Of a DNA stretch of 64,000 bases, positions 36,089-44,747 are shown piece by piece. The notes beneath the pieces are model-generated. The model was not told the origin of the DNA. It saw only the letters and a program-made list of their open reading frames with translations, and ran no database searches. Within the stretch, counting starts at the first letter, position 1. Each line of letters opens with the position of its first letter. Made by a program: the position numbers and the translations under genes. The stretch comes from Pseudomonas graminis (lineage in GTDB: Bacteria > Pseudomonadota > Gammaproteobacteria > Pseudomonadales > Pseudomonadaceae), in the NCBI RefSeq assembly GCF_013201545.1, contig NZ_CP053746.1:954501-1018500 (forward strand), given 5' to 3'.

Positions 36089-37078
36089 TTAATGCTGGTA
36101 GATCGTGGCCGAGTTGCCGCTGCCGCCCGTCTGGCTGACGTTGGCGACCATGTTGTTGCCGGTCTGAGTGACAGCGACCAGGTTGGTGGTGCCAGACAAA
36201 GCGCCGCCCAGGCCGGTCTGGCTGACCACAGCGCGGTTGTTGTTGCCGCTCTGTAGCAGGGTTTCTTCGTTAAAGGTGCCGGTCTGAGTGCTGGACGAAT
36301 AGTTGTTGTTACCGCGCTGTTGGAAATCACCTTTCATACCGCTGCCGGTCTGATACAGGCTGGCGGTGTTGAAGTTACCGCTCTGCAACATACTGGCGGA
36401 GCTCAACTGATTGCTAGTCTGCTGAATGGAGCCGCTGTTGCTGTTGCCGTCCTGCTGCAGAATGGCCGACACCCGATTCGAGTTGTACTGCTGCGAAACC
36501 GTACCGGTGTTGCTGTTGCCCGACTGTGTAACAGAGCCGGTCACCGTGTTGTTGTTGTTTTGTTGGGTAAGGTTGCCAACGTTGTAGCTGCCCGACTGTG
36601 TAATGCCGCCCCCGACGATGGTGCTGTTATAGGCCTGATAAAGACTCGCAGTGTTATTACTCCCCCCGCCTTGAGTAATGTTGGCGCTTGTGCGGTTATT
36701 GCTATCCTGAGCGATAGTGGCGGTGCTGTAGCTGCCGGACTGGTCTATCGTCGCGACTTGAGGAAGCGAACTACCGCCGCCCTTTTGCGTCACGGTTGCC
36801 GTATTGTTGTTTCCGGCCTGCTTGGCCGAACCGACGTTTGAAAAACCGTCCTGCTTGATGTTCAGCGTGCTGTAAGTCGCGCTCTGGCGTGCGCCTGCGC
36901 CGTTTCGGGTTCCCGTCTGATCAATGTTGACCGTTGATTGGGTCGCGCCTTGCTGCTCGGCATTCAAACTGTTACTTGTGCCGTCCTGGGTGGTATTGAC
37001 GGTGCTGGAGTCCGCCATGGCGGACCCCGAAAGTGCAGCGAGGACTGCGAGGGACAGAAGTGCTTTACGTGCGTGCAT
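36089..37078 (-). CDS. Curlin-repeat (CsgA/CsgB-like) amyloid protein
   Basis: A 329-residue secreted protein. Residues 1-22 are a signal peptide ending SGSAMA. The rest is about a dozen imperfect curlin repeats (Ser-x5-Gln-x-Gly-x2-Asn-x5-Gln), for example ITQSGSYNVGNLTQQN and VTQKGG. This pattern marks amyloid-forming curli subunits in biofilm matrix. The protein is about twice as long as E. coli CsgA. No csgE, csgF, csgG or csgC is adjacent, so secretion depends on genes outside this window. A ribosome site AAAGGTG overlaps the stop codon of a small upstream ORF (37091-37306). Confidence 0.88.
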   Translation of the reverse strand: MHARKALLSLAVLAALSGSAMADSSTVNTTQDGTSNSLNAEQQGATQSTVNIDQTGTRNGAGARQSATYSTLNIKQDGFSNVGSAKQAGNNNTATVTQKGGGSSLPQVATIDQSGSYSTATIAQDSNNRTSANITQGGGSNNTASLYQAYNSTIVGGGITQSGSYNVGNLTQQNNNNTVTGSVTQSGNSNTGTVSQQYNSNRVSAILQQDGNSNSGSIQQTSNQLSSASMLQSGNFNTASLYQTGSGMKGDFQQRGNNNYSSSTQTGTFNEETLLQSGNNNRAVVSQTGLGGALSGTTNLVAVTQTGNNMVANVSQTGGSGNSATIYQH

Positions 37079-37090
37079 GGAAAATCACCT

Positions 37091-37306
37091 TTATTTCAGC
37101 TTTATGATGGTTTGCGCGTTGTGACCCATGGCTGGGTCGCCAAAGAACGGAGAGCGTTGATCATCGAGAATGGCCCGAAACATCTGTGCTGCGGCATCAG
37201 CTTCAATATCAGGGGAGAACGTGCAGTGCGTATGCCGTTGCAGCAAACGAATGATCGGAATGCCCTGAGGCCAGGGCCTCGGATGCTGGCTGTTATAAGC
37301 TCCCAA
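37091..37306 (-). CDS. Possible small leader ORF before the curlin gene
   Basis: A 71-codon frame with a TTG start (GGGAG ten bases upstream) ends in the TAA that overlaps the curlin Shine-Dalgarno sequence, a layout expected for translational coupling. The product (PIIRLLQRHTHCTF, PDIEADAAAQMFRAILDDQ) matches nothing I know and has no signal peptide. It could be a real small gene, the decayed partner of a csgB-type gene, or chance. Confidence 0.3.
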   Translation of the reverse strand: MGAYNSQHPRPWPQGIPIIRLLQRHTHCTFSPDIEADAAAQMFRAILDDQRSPFFGDPAMGHNAQTIIKLK

Positions 37307-37327
37307 CAGAATGGAGCTCCCGCTAGT

Positions 37328-37358
37328 TATATACGAGTAATCGCGCTTTGCCAGTCAA
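37328..37358 (-). promoter_or_regulatory. Candidate sigma-70 promoter of the curlin transcript
   Basis: On the minus strand TTGACT (37353-37358) is followed 19 bp later by TATATA (37328-37333). The spacing is slightly long. Transcription would begin near 37320, leaving a leader of about 240 nt that includes the small ORF at 37091-37306. Confidence 0.35.
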
Positions 37359-37378
37359 TACAGTAAATATAAGTTTTC

Positions 37379-37657
37379 TTTTTATTGGCGCCAATGATCA
37401 ACATCAACTGGCCCGACCGCCTGACATAGAAGTTATTTGATGAGTGATCGGAAACATGACGCCATTTTGTTGCCTGGCGCCATTACCCCACATTCAAAAA
37501 TTTAATAAAGAGTTGTCGAAAGGCTTTGCATCGATGCCAGGCATATAACAGTCCTTTATTGATCCAGTTGATCCGCTAAAGAACATGAGCCTTGTAACCC
37601 CGCTCGTGCTTAAAACCAAATGAACCAAAAAAGTGTGTGCCGCCTCGACCCCAGAAA
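37379..37657. other. AT-richer gap between the curlin promoter and hrpB
   Basis: About 280 bp with no supported gene. The frame 37494-37715 runs into the hrpB 3' end and is not convincing. Confidence 0.4.
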
Positions 37658-40189
37658 TCACTTCCTCGGCTTCACCCGCGAAGTCGGTTCGGCGATCAAA
37701 GGATCGTCCGGCCAATAGTGCTTCGGATAACGGCCCTTCAAATCCTTCTTCACCTCGGCATAGGTGCTGCGCCAGAAGTTGGCGAGGTCTTGGGTGACTT
37801 GCACCGGGCGGCGTGCGGGGGACAGCAGGTGCAATTTGACGATCTGCCGGCCGTTGGCGATGCGCGGGGTGTCGGCCAGGCCGAAAAGTTCCTGCAAACG
37901 CACCGCGAGAATGGGCGGGGCCTCGCTGTAATCCAGGCGCACTGATGAACCCGATGGCACGGTCAGGTGGTGCGGCGCCAGTTCTTCCAGCCGCTGGGGC
38001 AATGGCCAGGGCAGCAGGTTGTGCAGGATCGATGACAGGTCGAGATTGCCGAAGTGGCTCAGCCGCGTGACCTTACCCAGGTACGGCAGCAGCCAGTGGT
38101 CCAGCGTCTCCAGCAGCGTATCGTTGCTCACATCCGGCCACTCGCTTTCGCTCTGCGTTTGCAGATCCATCTGACGCAACAGACCGACACGCGCCTGCCA
38201 CTGGCGCAGCTCCGGCGTCCACGGCAGCAACTCCAGCCCTTTGCGCCGCACCAGCGCCAGCAGCGCCTGCCCCCGCGCCGAATCGTCCAGCCCGGTGAGC
38301 GGCTCGCGGCTGATGATGAGCTCCCCGGCCTTGCGCTGACGTTCGGCGCGGAACACGCCCTCACGCTCGTTCCAGTCCAGTTGATCGAACGCGGCCACCT
38401 GTTCGGCGAGCACCGAGTCGAACAGGTCGGGATCGAACTCGGCGGCCAGATAAATCCGCTCTTCGCGCTGGCCCTGACGGCTGCCCAGATCAGCCACCAC
38501 CAGCCACGGCTGCTTCATCAACGCATCTGGCTCGGCGAACAGGGCAGCGCGACCGTTGGCGAGTCGATACTCCGCGCCGCCAGCACGGCGTTGCTGCGCG
38601 ACGCGGTCGGGATAGGCCAGCGCCAGCAGCGCGCCAAGCCAGCGCGGGTGATCAGGATCGACGACCGGTTTCCGCGCCGCGCCCCTCAAATAACCACGAT
38701 ATTGCCGCGACAATTGCCGCGCTCGCTGCACGCCGCCCTGCGAACCTTTCGCTGCGCGTTCTGACCCAGCCAGCAACGTGAGTCGGCTATGGAGGTCGGC
38801 ACCGGCGCCGCGCAGGATGTCGCGCTCGCCGAGCAATGCAGCAACGTCGCAGGCCAGCGCGCCCAGACCCAATTCATGACCGCGCAGCAGCAAATGGGCG
38901 ATGCGTGGATGCGCAGGCACCTCCGCCATCGACTGGCCGTGGGGCGTGAGTTTCCAGTCTTCACCCGGCTTGCGCGTGAGAGCGCCCAGCCGCGCCAGCA
39001 GGTCCTGGGCCTGGGAATAAGCAGCAGCGGGTGGCAGGTCCAGCCAGGTCAGTTGCGTTGGTTCGACACCCCAACGCGCCAATTGCAGCGCCAGGCCGAC
39101 CAGGTCAGCCTGAAGGATTTCCGCAGCGCCGTACGCCGCCAACTGATCGTGCTGCGCCTCGGACCACAATCGATAACACACGCCCGGCTCAAGCCGCCCT
39201 GCCCGACCCGCCCGCTGAGTGGCGCTGGCCCGGGAGATACGTTGCGTGTCGAGGCGCGTCATGCCGCTGCCGGGATCGAAACGCGGCACCCGCGCCAGCC
39301 CGGCGTCGATGACCACCCGCACACCATCAATGGTCAGGCTGGTCTCGGCGATATTGGTGGCCAGCACGACTTTGCGTTTGCCCTTGGGCGCAGGTTCAAT
39401 CGCCGCGCGCTGGGCGTTCAGGTCGAGCTCGCCGTGCAGCGGGCACAGCAGCACGTCGCTGCGATCGCCAATGGCATCGGCTAACTGCTGATTGACCCGA
39501 CGGATTTCGGCCTGGCCCGGCAGAAAAACCAGCACGCTGCCGGACTCGGTGCCCAGCGCATCGAGCACGGTCTGCACCACCCGCGGCTCGATGAACTCCC
39601 CCGGCTGAAACGGCCGCCCCCACTGCATCGACACCGGGAACATGCGCCCTTCGCTGCTGATAACCGGCGCATCATTAAGCAAGCTCGACAGCCGCGTACC
39701 TTCAAGCGTCGCCGACATCAGCAGAATCTTCAGCGGCTGCTCGTCACGAAACAGCGCGCGGCCGTTGAGGCTCAAGGCCAACGCGAGATCAGCGTCGAGG
39801 CTTCTTTCATGAAATTCGTCGAAAATCAGCAGCCCGACACCTTCCAGCGAAGGGTCTTCCTGCAGGCGCCGGGTGAGGATGCCCTCGGTGACCACTTCAA
39901 TGCGGGTATTAGGGCCGACCTTGCTGTCCAGACGAATCCGGTAACCCACCGTTTCGCCAACGCCCTCCCCCAACTCGCTCGCCAATCTTTCCGCAGCAGC
40001 ACGAGCCGCCAGGCGCCGGGGCTCAAGCATCAGGATCGTCTGCCCCGCGAGCCACGACTCCCCCAACAGCGCCAGCGGCACGCGAGTGGTCTTACCCGCG
40101 CCCGGCGGCGCTTCGAGCACGGCCTCGTCCCGGTCGGCAAGGGCCTGGCGCAAGGCGGGGAGAACGGCATCGATGGGCAGAGAATTCAT
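37658..40189 (-). CDS. hrpB: ATP-dependent helicase HrpB
   Basis: A DEAH-box-type helicase of 843 residues. Walker A EAPPGAGKTTRVPLAL lies at about 23-38; the DEAH-type box is IFDEFHERSLDADLAL; QRAGRAGRLEPGVCYRLW is the motif VI region. Helicase-associated and HrpB C-terminal domains fill the second half (conserved end RYPKHYWPDDP). RNA helicase function is assumed from family; its bacterial role is poorly known. Single gene. Confidence 0.95.
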   Translation of the reverse strand: MNSLPIDAVLPALRQALADRDEAVLEAPPGAGKTTRVPLALLGESWLAGQTILMLEPRRLAARAAAERLASELGEGVGETVGYRIRLDSKVGPNTRIEVVTEGILTRRLQEDPSLEGVGLLIFDEFHERSLDADLALALSLNGRALFRDEQPLKILLMSATLEGTRLSSLLNDAPVISSEGRMFPVSMQWGRPFQPGEFIEPRVVQTVLDALGTESGSVLVFLPGQAEIRRVNQQLADAIGDRSDVLLCPLHGELDLNAQRAAIEPAPKGKRKVVLATNIAETSLTIDGVRVVIDAGLARVPRFDPGSGMTRLDTQRISRASATQRAGRAGRLEPGVCYRLWSEAQHDQLAAYGAAEILQADLVGLALQLARWGVEPTQLTWLDLPPAAAYSQAQDLLARLGALTRKPGEDWKLTPHGQSMAEVPAHPRIAHLLLRGHELGLGALACDVAALLGERDILRGAGADLHSRLTLLAGSERAAKGSQGGVQRARQLSRQYRGYLRGAARKPVVDPDHPRWLGALLALAYPDRVAQQRRAGGAEYRLANGRAALFAEPDALMKQPWLVVADLGSRQGQREERIYLAAEFDPDLFDSVLAEQVAAFDQLDWNEREGVFRAERQRKAGELIISREPLTGLDDSARGQALLALVRRKGLELLPWTPELRQWQARVGLLRQMDLQTQSESEWPDVSNDTLLETLDHWLLPYLGKVTRLSHFGNLDLSSILHNLLPWPLPQRLEELAPHHLTVPSGSSVRLDYSEAPPILAVRLQELFGLADTPRIANGRQIVKLHLLSPARRPVQVTQDLANFWRSTYAEVKKDLKGRYPKHYWPDDPLIAEPTSRVKPRK

Positions 40190-40333
40190 GAGAGCTCCAG
40201 AAACAGGTCGACGATTATACGGCGAGCTGCTGCGGCTTTGTTCACCCTGCCAACGAACTGTCTTCCCCCACGGATACTCTTATTGATTAGGCATTTGCCT
40301 TGTATAGTTGCGACTTCTTATGAGGAGATCCCC

Positions 40334-40759
40334 ATGCGCATTCCATCCCGTTTGATTGGCGGTGTTCTGGTTGCCACGCTGCTGACGCAACTGACCGCGT
40401 GCGGCAGTATTTTCTACCCGGATCGTCGCGGCCAGATTCAGGGCAGCGGTCGGATGGACCCGGCCATTGTGATACTCGACGCCATCGGCCTGTTGTTCTA
40501 CATCATCCCCGGCGTGATCGCGTTCGGCGTCGACTTCGCCACTGGCGCGATCTATCTGCCAAGCGGCAATCAGGCGCAGATCGATCCGCAGAAACTTGAA
40601 CCGGCAGTGCGCGCTGACGGCACAGTCGACAACCTCAAGCTGCAAGCCATCATTCAGACCGAGCTCGGCCGCACTTTGCCGCTGGATGATCCCCGCCTGA
40701 TCCAGCACAAAGGCAGCACGCAGCAACTTGCCTCCTTGGGCCTTATACCGTCCGCTTGA
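40334..40759 (+). CDS. Small predicted lipoprotein
   Basis: A 141-residue protein. Its signal peptide ends in the lipobox LTAC (Cys at about residue 22), and a hydrophobic segment follows (IVILDAIGLLFYIIPGVIAF). GAGGAG precedes the ATG. No family is recognised with certainty, though it resembles small YceK-like lipoproteins. Only 25 bp separate it from fieF, so they may be co-transcribed. Open reading frame continues upstream to 39809 only as antisense of hrpB. Confidence 0.8.
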   Translation: MRIPSRLIGGVLVATLLTQLTACGSIFYPDRRGQIQGSGRMDPAIVILDAIGLLFYIIPGVIAFGVDFATGAIYLPSGNQAQIDPQKLEPAVRADGTVDNLKLQAIIQTELGRTLPLDDPRLIQHKGSTQQLASLGLIPSA

Positions 40760-40784
40760 GATTTTGTGATTTAAAGGAAGCGCC

Positions 40785-41690
40785 ATGAGCACCAGCCCCG
40801 AACACGCCCGCTTATTGCGTCTGGCAACCCGCGCATCGCTTGCGGTGGCGAGCACTCTGATCGTTGCCAAAGCGGTTGCTTGGTGGCTCAGTGGGTCGGT
40901 GAGTCTGTTGGCTGGGCTGACGGACTCGTTGCTCGATGGCGCCGCCTCATTTCTCAATCTGCTGGCCGTGCATTACGCGCTGCGTCCTGCGGACGATGAT
41001 CATCGCTACGGCCACGGCAAGGCAGAAGCGCTGTCGGGCATGGCCCAGGCGTTGTTCATTGCCGTGAGCGCGTTCCTGATCGGTTTTCAGGCGGTCGACC
41101 GCATCCAGCACCCGCAACCCCTCGGCGATCCGGGTCTGGGTCTGTTGGTGATGGTGTTGTCGATTGGCCTGACGATCGCCTTGCTGATGTTGCAGCACCG
41201 CGTGGTGAAGGCAACCGGTTCGGCGGCGATTCGCGCGGACTCCCTGCATTACCGTTCTGACCTGCTGCTCAACTTCAGCATCATGCTGGCGCTGGGGCTG
41301 GCCTATTACGGTTACCCGCAGCTGGACGCCTATTTTGGTCTGGCGATCGCGTTCTACATTTTGTGGAGCGCGATTTCCATTGCCCGGGAGACGGTGTCGG
41401 TGCTGATGGATGCCGAATTGCCTGTGGATGTCAGCGCCAAAATGCTCGAACTGGCCGAGGGCGTGCCCGGCGTACTGGGCGCCCACGACCTGCGCACGCG
41501 AATCTCGGGGAATCACTGGTTTGTGCAGCTGCACCTGGAGCTGCCGGGCACCCTGACGCTGTCAGTGGCGCACGACTTGTGCGAGCGGGTGGAGGCGGCA
41601 ATTCAGGACGAATTCCCTAAGGCCGAAGTGCTGGTGCATGCGGATCCACAGGAAGTGGTGGGTCGTGAGGATGGACCGGTTTTTAATTGA
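40785..41690 (+). CDS. fieF: Cation diffusion facilitator FieF
   Basis: A 301-residue inner-membrane cation/proton antiporter that exports ferrous iron or zinc. The metal site residues are all there: LTDSLLDGA (Asp47, Asp51) and HYRSD (His155, Asp159). Six membrane helices precede a cytoplasmic dimerisation domain (from about residue 210). The family member cannot be separated from zinc exporters by sequence alone, but the HxxxD/DxxxD pattern fits FieF. A good Shine-Dalgarno sequence (AAAGGAAG) precedes the ATG. Confidence 0.92.
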   Translation: MSTSPEHARLLRLATRASLAVASTLIVAKAVAWWLSGSVSLLAGLTDSLLDGAASFLNLLAVHYALRPADDDHRYGHGKAEALSGMAQALFIAVSAFLIGFQAVDRIQHPQPLGDPGLGLLVMVLSIGLTIALLMLQHRVVKATGSAAIRADSLHYRSDLLLNFSIMLALGLAYYGYPQLDAYFGLAIAFYILWSAISIARETVSVLMDAELPVDVSAKMLELAEGVPGVLGAHDLRTRISGNHWFVQLHLELPGTLTLSVAHDLCERVEAAIQDEFPKAEVLVHADPQEVVGREDGPVFN

Positions 41691-41695
41691 GGGCG

Positions 41696-42396
41696 TCAGG
41701 CGTCACGCTGCAAATCTGATGGCGCTCACCCTGGCCTTTTCCCGGCTAAAGCCGGTCCTACTGACCGCGTGCATCTAGTGGGACTGGGTTTAGCCGGGAA
41801 AGCGTCAGGCGTCACACCGCAAATCTGATGGTGCTCAATCCAGCGTCTTCCCGGCTGAAGCCGGTCCTACTGACCGCGTGCATCTAGTGGGACCGGCTTC
41901 AGCCGGGAAGACGTCAGATGTCACGCCGCGAATCTGATGGTGCTCAATCCAGCGTCTTCCCGACTGAAGCCGGTCCTACTGACCGCATGCACCTAGTGAA
42001 ACAGGCTTTAGCCGGGAAAGCGTCAGGCGTCACGCTGCGAATCTGATGGTGCTCAATCTGGCCTTTTCCCGGCTGAAGCCGGTCCTACTGACCGCGTGCA
42101 TCTAGTGAGACTGGCTTTAGCCGGGAAAGCGTCAGGCGTCACGCTGCAAATCTGATGGTGGTCAATCCAGCGTCTTCCCGGCTGAAGCCGGTCCTACTGA
42201 CCGCGTGCACCTAGTGCGTCAGGCGTTACGCTGCAAATCTGATGGTGCTCAATCCGGCGTCCTCCCGGCTGAAGCCGGTCCTACTGACCGCGTGCATCTA
42301 GTGGGACCGGCTTTAGCCGGGAAAGCGTCAGGCGTCACGCTGCAAATCTGATGGCGCTCAATCCGGCATCTTCCCGGCTGAAGCCGGTCCCACTAA
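41696..42396. repeat. REP array 2, about seven 109-bp tandem units
   Basis: The inverted core CCCGGCTGAAGCCGGTCCTAC recurs with the CCGGT at 41752, 41861, 41970, 42079, 42188, 42275 and 42384. Steps are 109 bp, except 87 bp at 42188-42275 where one REP half has been lost. Same family as arrays 1 and 3. It fills the space between fieF and the next gene on the other strand. Confidence 0.9.
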
Positions 42397-42430
42397 AGCA
42401 ACATGCGTTTACCGCTACACACTCCCGTCC

Positions 42431-43591
42431 CTACTGCTGAACGCTATACCCGCGCCCCGCATAACAACTGGCCATTGCCTGACGGTACACGCCCAGCACT
42501 TCCGGTGCTGGTTGATACGCTGCGCCCGCCGGGTCGAAATTGCTTTGCTGCACGGCGTAGCGGTAGCAGTCGTAGCGGTCCTGTTCGACTTCCTGTTGCG
42601 GCTTGCCTTCAGGCGGATAGGCGACAACGTCGTAGGGGTTCGCGGCCTGCTGAACGGGCTGCGGTTGTTGAGGTGAATACACCGGCTCGACGTTCTGCGG
42701 AGGCTCGGCGACTACGTACTCCTGGGTGTTCTGCTCGTAGGTGTAATAAGTGCCGGCGGCGACGAAGAACAGCGCGCTGCCAAGCCAGACCTGTTGCGCG
42801 TAGTCAGGCAGGTAGCGGACGCGAACACCTCGTGGGGGCTGGACGACCACATAACGTGGGCCCTGTGGGCGATACCAGTAACCGCCTGAGTAGAAGTAAT
42901 CCCCGCCGCGATAAGGCACCCGCGAATACCCGCCCGGCATGCGACCAATCTCGTAACCCGGCCGATAACGCGGGCCCGAACCCCAGCCATCGCCATGACC
43001 ACCGGGACGACCCGGCTGCCAGTTACCGTGATCGGGGCGACGGTCGCCGTCGCGCCAGCGGTTGTCTCGGGGCTGGTCGCGGTAAAAGCCCTGACGTGGC
43101 TCTTGCGTCTGCACGACCGTGTCCGGCCGACCTTGAATGGGCAGGCCACCCTGACGATCCTGCAACTGACGCTGTTGTTGCTGCTGCTCTTGCTGGCGGC
43201 GTTGCTGGTCCTGCACTTGCTGGCGCTGTTGCTGCTGTTGCTGCTGCTGTTGGCGCTGATCGTCGCGCAGGTTGCGCTCGCGTTCCTGCTGCTGGCGCTG
43301 CTGATTGGCGCGCTCTTGCTGATTCTGCTGAATCTGTCGATTTTGCTGCAGCTGCTCCTGCTGGCGCTGCTGCTGTTGTTGCTGCGCCTGCTGCTGGCGT
43401 TGTTGCTGCTGCTGACGCTGCTGATCGTCGGCAAAACCGCGCTGGTTCTCTTGCTGCTGGCGCTGCATCTCGAAGCCGCGCTGCTGCTGTTGCTGCTGTT
43501 GCTGCTGATTATTGTCGTCGGCCAACACCTGAGCACTGATGCTCAAGGCCAAGAGACTGACACCTGCCAAACGCCAGATGCGCATGTTCAT
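42431..43591 (-). CDS. Gln-rich secreted DUF6515-type protein
   Basis: A 386-residue protein. A signal peptide (LAGVSLLALSISAQVLA) leads into about 110 residues of almost pure Gln/Arg, then a Gly/Arg/Tyr-rich linker and a conserved C-terminal half (about 230-386) with RYVVVQPPRGVRVRYLPDYA and a membrane-like VWLGSALFFVAAGTYYTYE; the end RYDCYRYAVQQSNFDPAGA fits DUF6515. Function unknown; likely periplasmic or envelope-attached. GAGGA seven bases before the ATG at 43591 fixes the start. The poly-Gln part will be slippage-prone. Confidence 0.8.
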   Translation of the reverse strand: MNMRIWRLAGVSLLALSISAQVLADDNNQQQQQQQQQRGFEMQRQQQENQRGFADDQQRQQQQQRQQQAQQQQQQRQQEQLQQNRQIQQNQQERANQQRQQQERERNLRDDQRQQQQQQQQQRQQVQDQQRRQQEQQQQQRQLQDRQGGLPIQGRPDTVVQTQEPRQGFYRDQPRDNRWRDGDRRPDHGNWQPGRPGGHGDGWGSGPRYRPGYEIGRMPGGYSRVPYRGGDYFYSGGYWYRPQGPRYVVVQPPRGVRVRYLPDYAQQVWLGSALFFVAAGTYYTYEQNTQEYVVAEPPQNVEPVYSPQQPQPVQQAANPYDVVAYPPEGKPQQEVEQDRYDCYRYAVQQSNFDPAGAAYQPAPEVLGVYRQAMASCYAGRGYSVQQ

Positions 43592-43721
43592 GCTTTCCTC
43601 ACTACGGCGCGGATACCTATGGGATAGGACTGCGGGTCGGATACGCCGTTCGCCGCACTCTATCAGCGTGGCGGATGAAACTGTAGAAGCGTGCACTCCG
43701 GCCCATGCGGAAATCCAGGCA

Positions 43722-43748
43722 CAAAAAAAGAGGGCTCAACGGCCCTCT
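43722..43748 (-). terminator. Strong Rho-independent terminator with no known gene before it
   Basis: AGAGGGC (43729-43735) pairs with GCCCTCT (43742-43748). Read on the minus strand the stem is followed by six T. It sits upstream of the 42431-43591 gene and downstream of 288 bp with no recognised minus-strand gene (44036-43749), so it ends an unannotated transcript or protects the next gene from antisense transcription of lrp. Confidence 0.75.
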
Positions 43749-43974
43749 CTGGAATGCTTCGTCCTGGCTCGACGCTTTTGACGTCGGCTCACCTCGCATC
43801 GTCTTCTGGACAGTGCGTAGCCCGGTGGCCTGGTCAACCCTGTCGGGCTGGAGGCCGCGGCTGGCCTGATTCGGCGGGCCGCGCTGGACGCTGTGTCCGG
43901 GCAGTGATTCTGGTTAAAAGAATAGGCTTTGCCAGACGGCACAGGATTGCGAATGTTGCTGACGAAAACATGAC

Positions 43975-44013
43975 TTGCGCAATAATTCACTTCAGATGAA
44001 TAATCCTGCGCAA
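43975..44013. promoter_or_regulatory. Imperfect palindrome before the Lrp-family gene
   Basis: TTGCGCAATAATTCA (43975-43989) and TGAATAATCCTGCGCAA (43997-44013) form an inverted repeat with a short AT centre. Lrp/AsnC proteins usually bind such palindromes to repress their own gene. The ATG of the regulator is 23 bp further on, so the site would overlap its promoter. It may also serve a divergent transcript. Confidence 0.5.
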
Positions 44014-44036
44014 TCGATTCCATTAAGGCGCTTCAC

Positions 44037-44516
44037 ATGAGCAAGCTCGACAGATATGACTTGAGTATTTTGGCCGAACTGCAAAAGGACGCTCGCATCT
44101 CCAATCAGGAGCTGGCCGAGCGGATTGGCCTGTCGCCTTCACCCTGCTCGCGCCGCGTGAAGCAGCTGGAAGACGACGGTTATATCGTAGGTCAGGTCGC
44201 GCTGCTGGACCGCAAGAAGCTGGGCCTTAGCCTGACGGCCTACGTGCTGATCGGGATGGACCGCCACACACCCGACCGCTTCGAGAATTTCGAGCAGCAC
44301 ATTCGCAACTTGCCGCAGGTGCTGGAGTGCAGCCTGGTGACCGGTATCGACGCCGATTACCAGTTGAAGGTTGTCGTCCCGGACATGGATCACTATCAGA
44401 AATTTCTGCTGGGCCATCTGACCCGCATCGACGGCGTGACCAGCGTGCGCTCCAGCTTCGTGCTCAATCAGGTACTGGCGAGCACCGAATTGCCGCTGGT
44501 GCATTTGCGCGGCTGA
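44037..44516 (+). CDS. Lrp/AsnC-family transcriptional regulator
   Basis: A 159-residue regulator. An N-terminal winged helix-turn-helix (DARISNQELAERIGLSPSPC) is followed by a RAM ligand-binding domain (LECSLVTGIDADYQLKVVVPD). Such proteins respond to amino acids. It has no adjacent target enzyme that would reveal the ligand; a DUF2788 gene follows 23 bp away. A palindrome upstream suggests autoregulation. Confidence 0.92.
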   Translation: MSKLDRYDLSILAELQKDARISNQELAERIGLSPSPCSRRVKQLEDDGYIVGQVALLDRKKLGLSLTAYVLIGMDRHTPDRFENFEQHIRNLPQVLECSLVTGIDADYQLKVVVPDMDHYQKFLLGHLTRIDGVTSVRSSFVLNQVLASTELPLVHLRG

Positions 44517-44539
44517 ACTGCATCCGACAGGAGTAGCCC

Positions 44540-44746
44540 ATGGATCCCGCACTGTTTGAAGAATGGATGATGACCCTGTTGATCACCGCTCTGGTCGGGT
44601 TAATGGGTTTCATCGTCTGGGATCTGGCAAAAAAATCCAAAGCCGGGCGCTTAGGCACCATTCTGCTGTTCAGCGTTCTGGGCCTGGGGATTTTGACGTT
44701 TGTGATCAAAAGCGTGGTGATCGCCTACCTGGAGCAGCCGCTCTAA
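44540..44746 (+). CDS. DUF2788 small membrane protein
   Basis: A 68-residue protein with two membrane helices (LLITALVGLMGFIVWDLAKK and FSVLGLGILTFVIKSVVIAY). It matches the DUF2788 pattern found across Pseudomonas. AGGAG precedes the ATG. Likely co-transcribed with the Lrp gene; convergent with rluE, whose stop lies 1 bp away. Function unknown. Confidence 0.85.
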   Translation: MDPALFEEWMMTLLITALVGLMGFIVWDLAKKSKAGRLGTILLFSVLGLGILTFVIKSVVIAYLEQPL

Positions 44747-44747
44747 A

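Noticed and set aside
42995..43627. Leu-rich frame that looks like a membrane protein
   Set aside because: It is the antisense of the poly-Gln tract (CAG read as CTG); no ribosome site.
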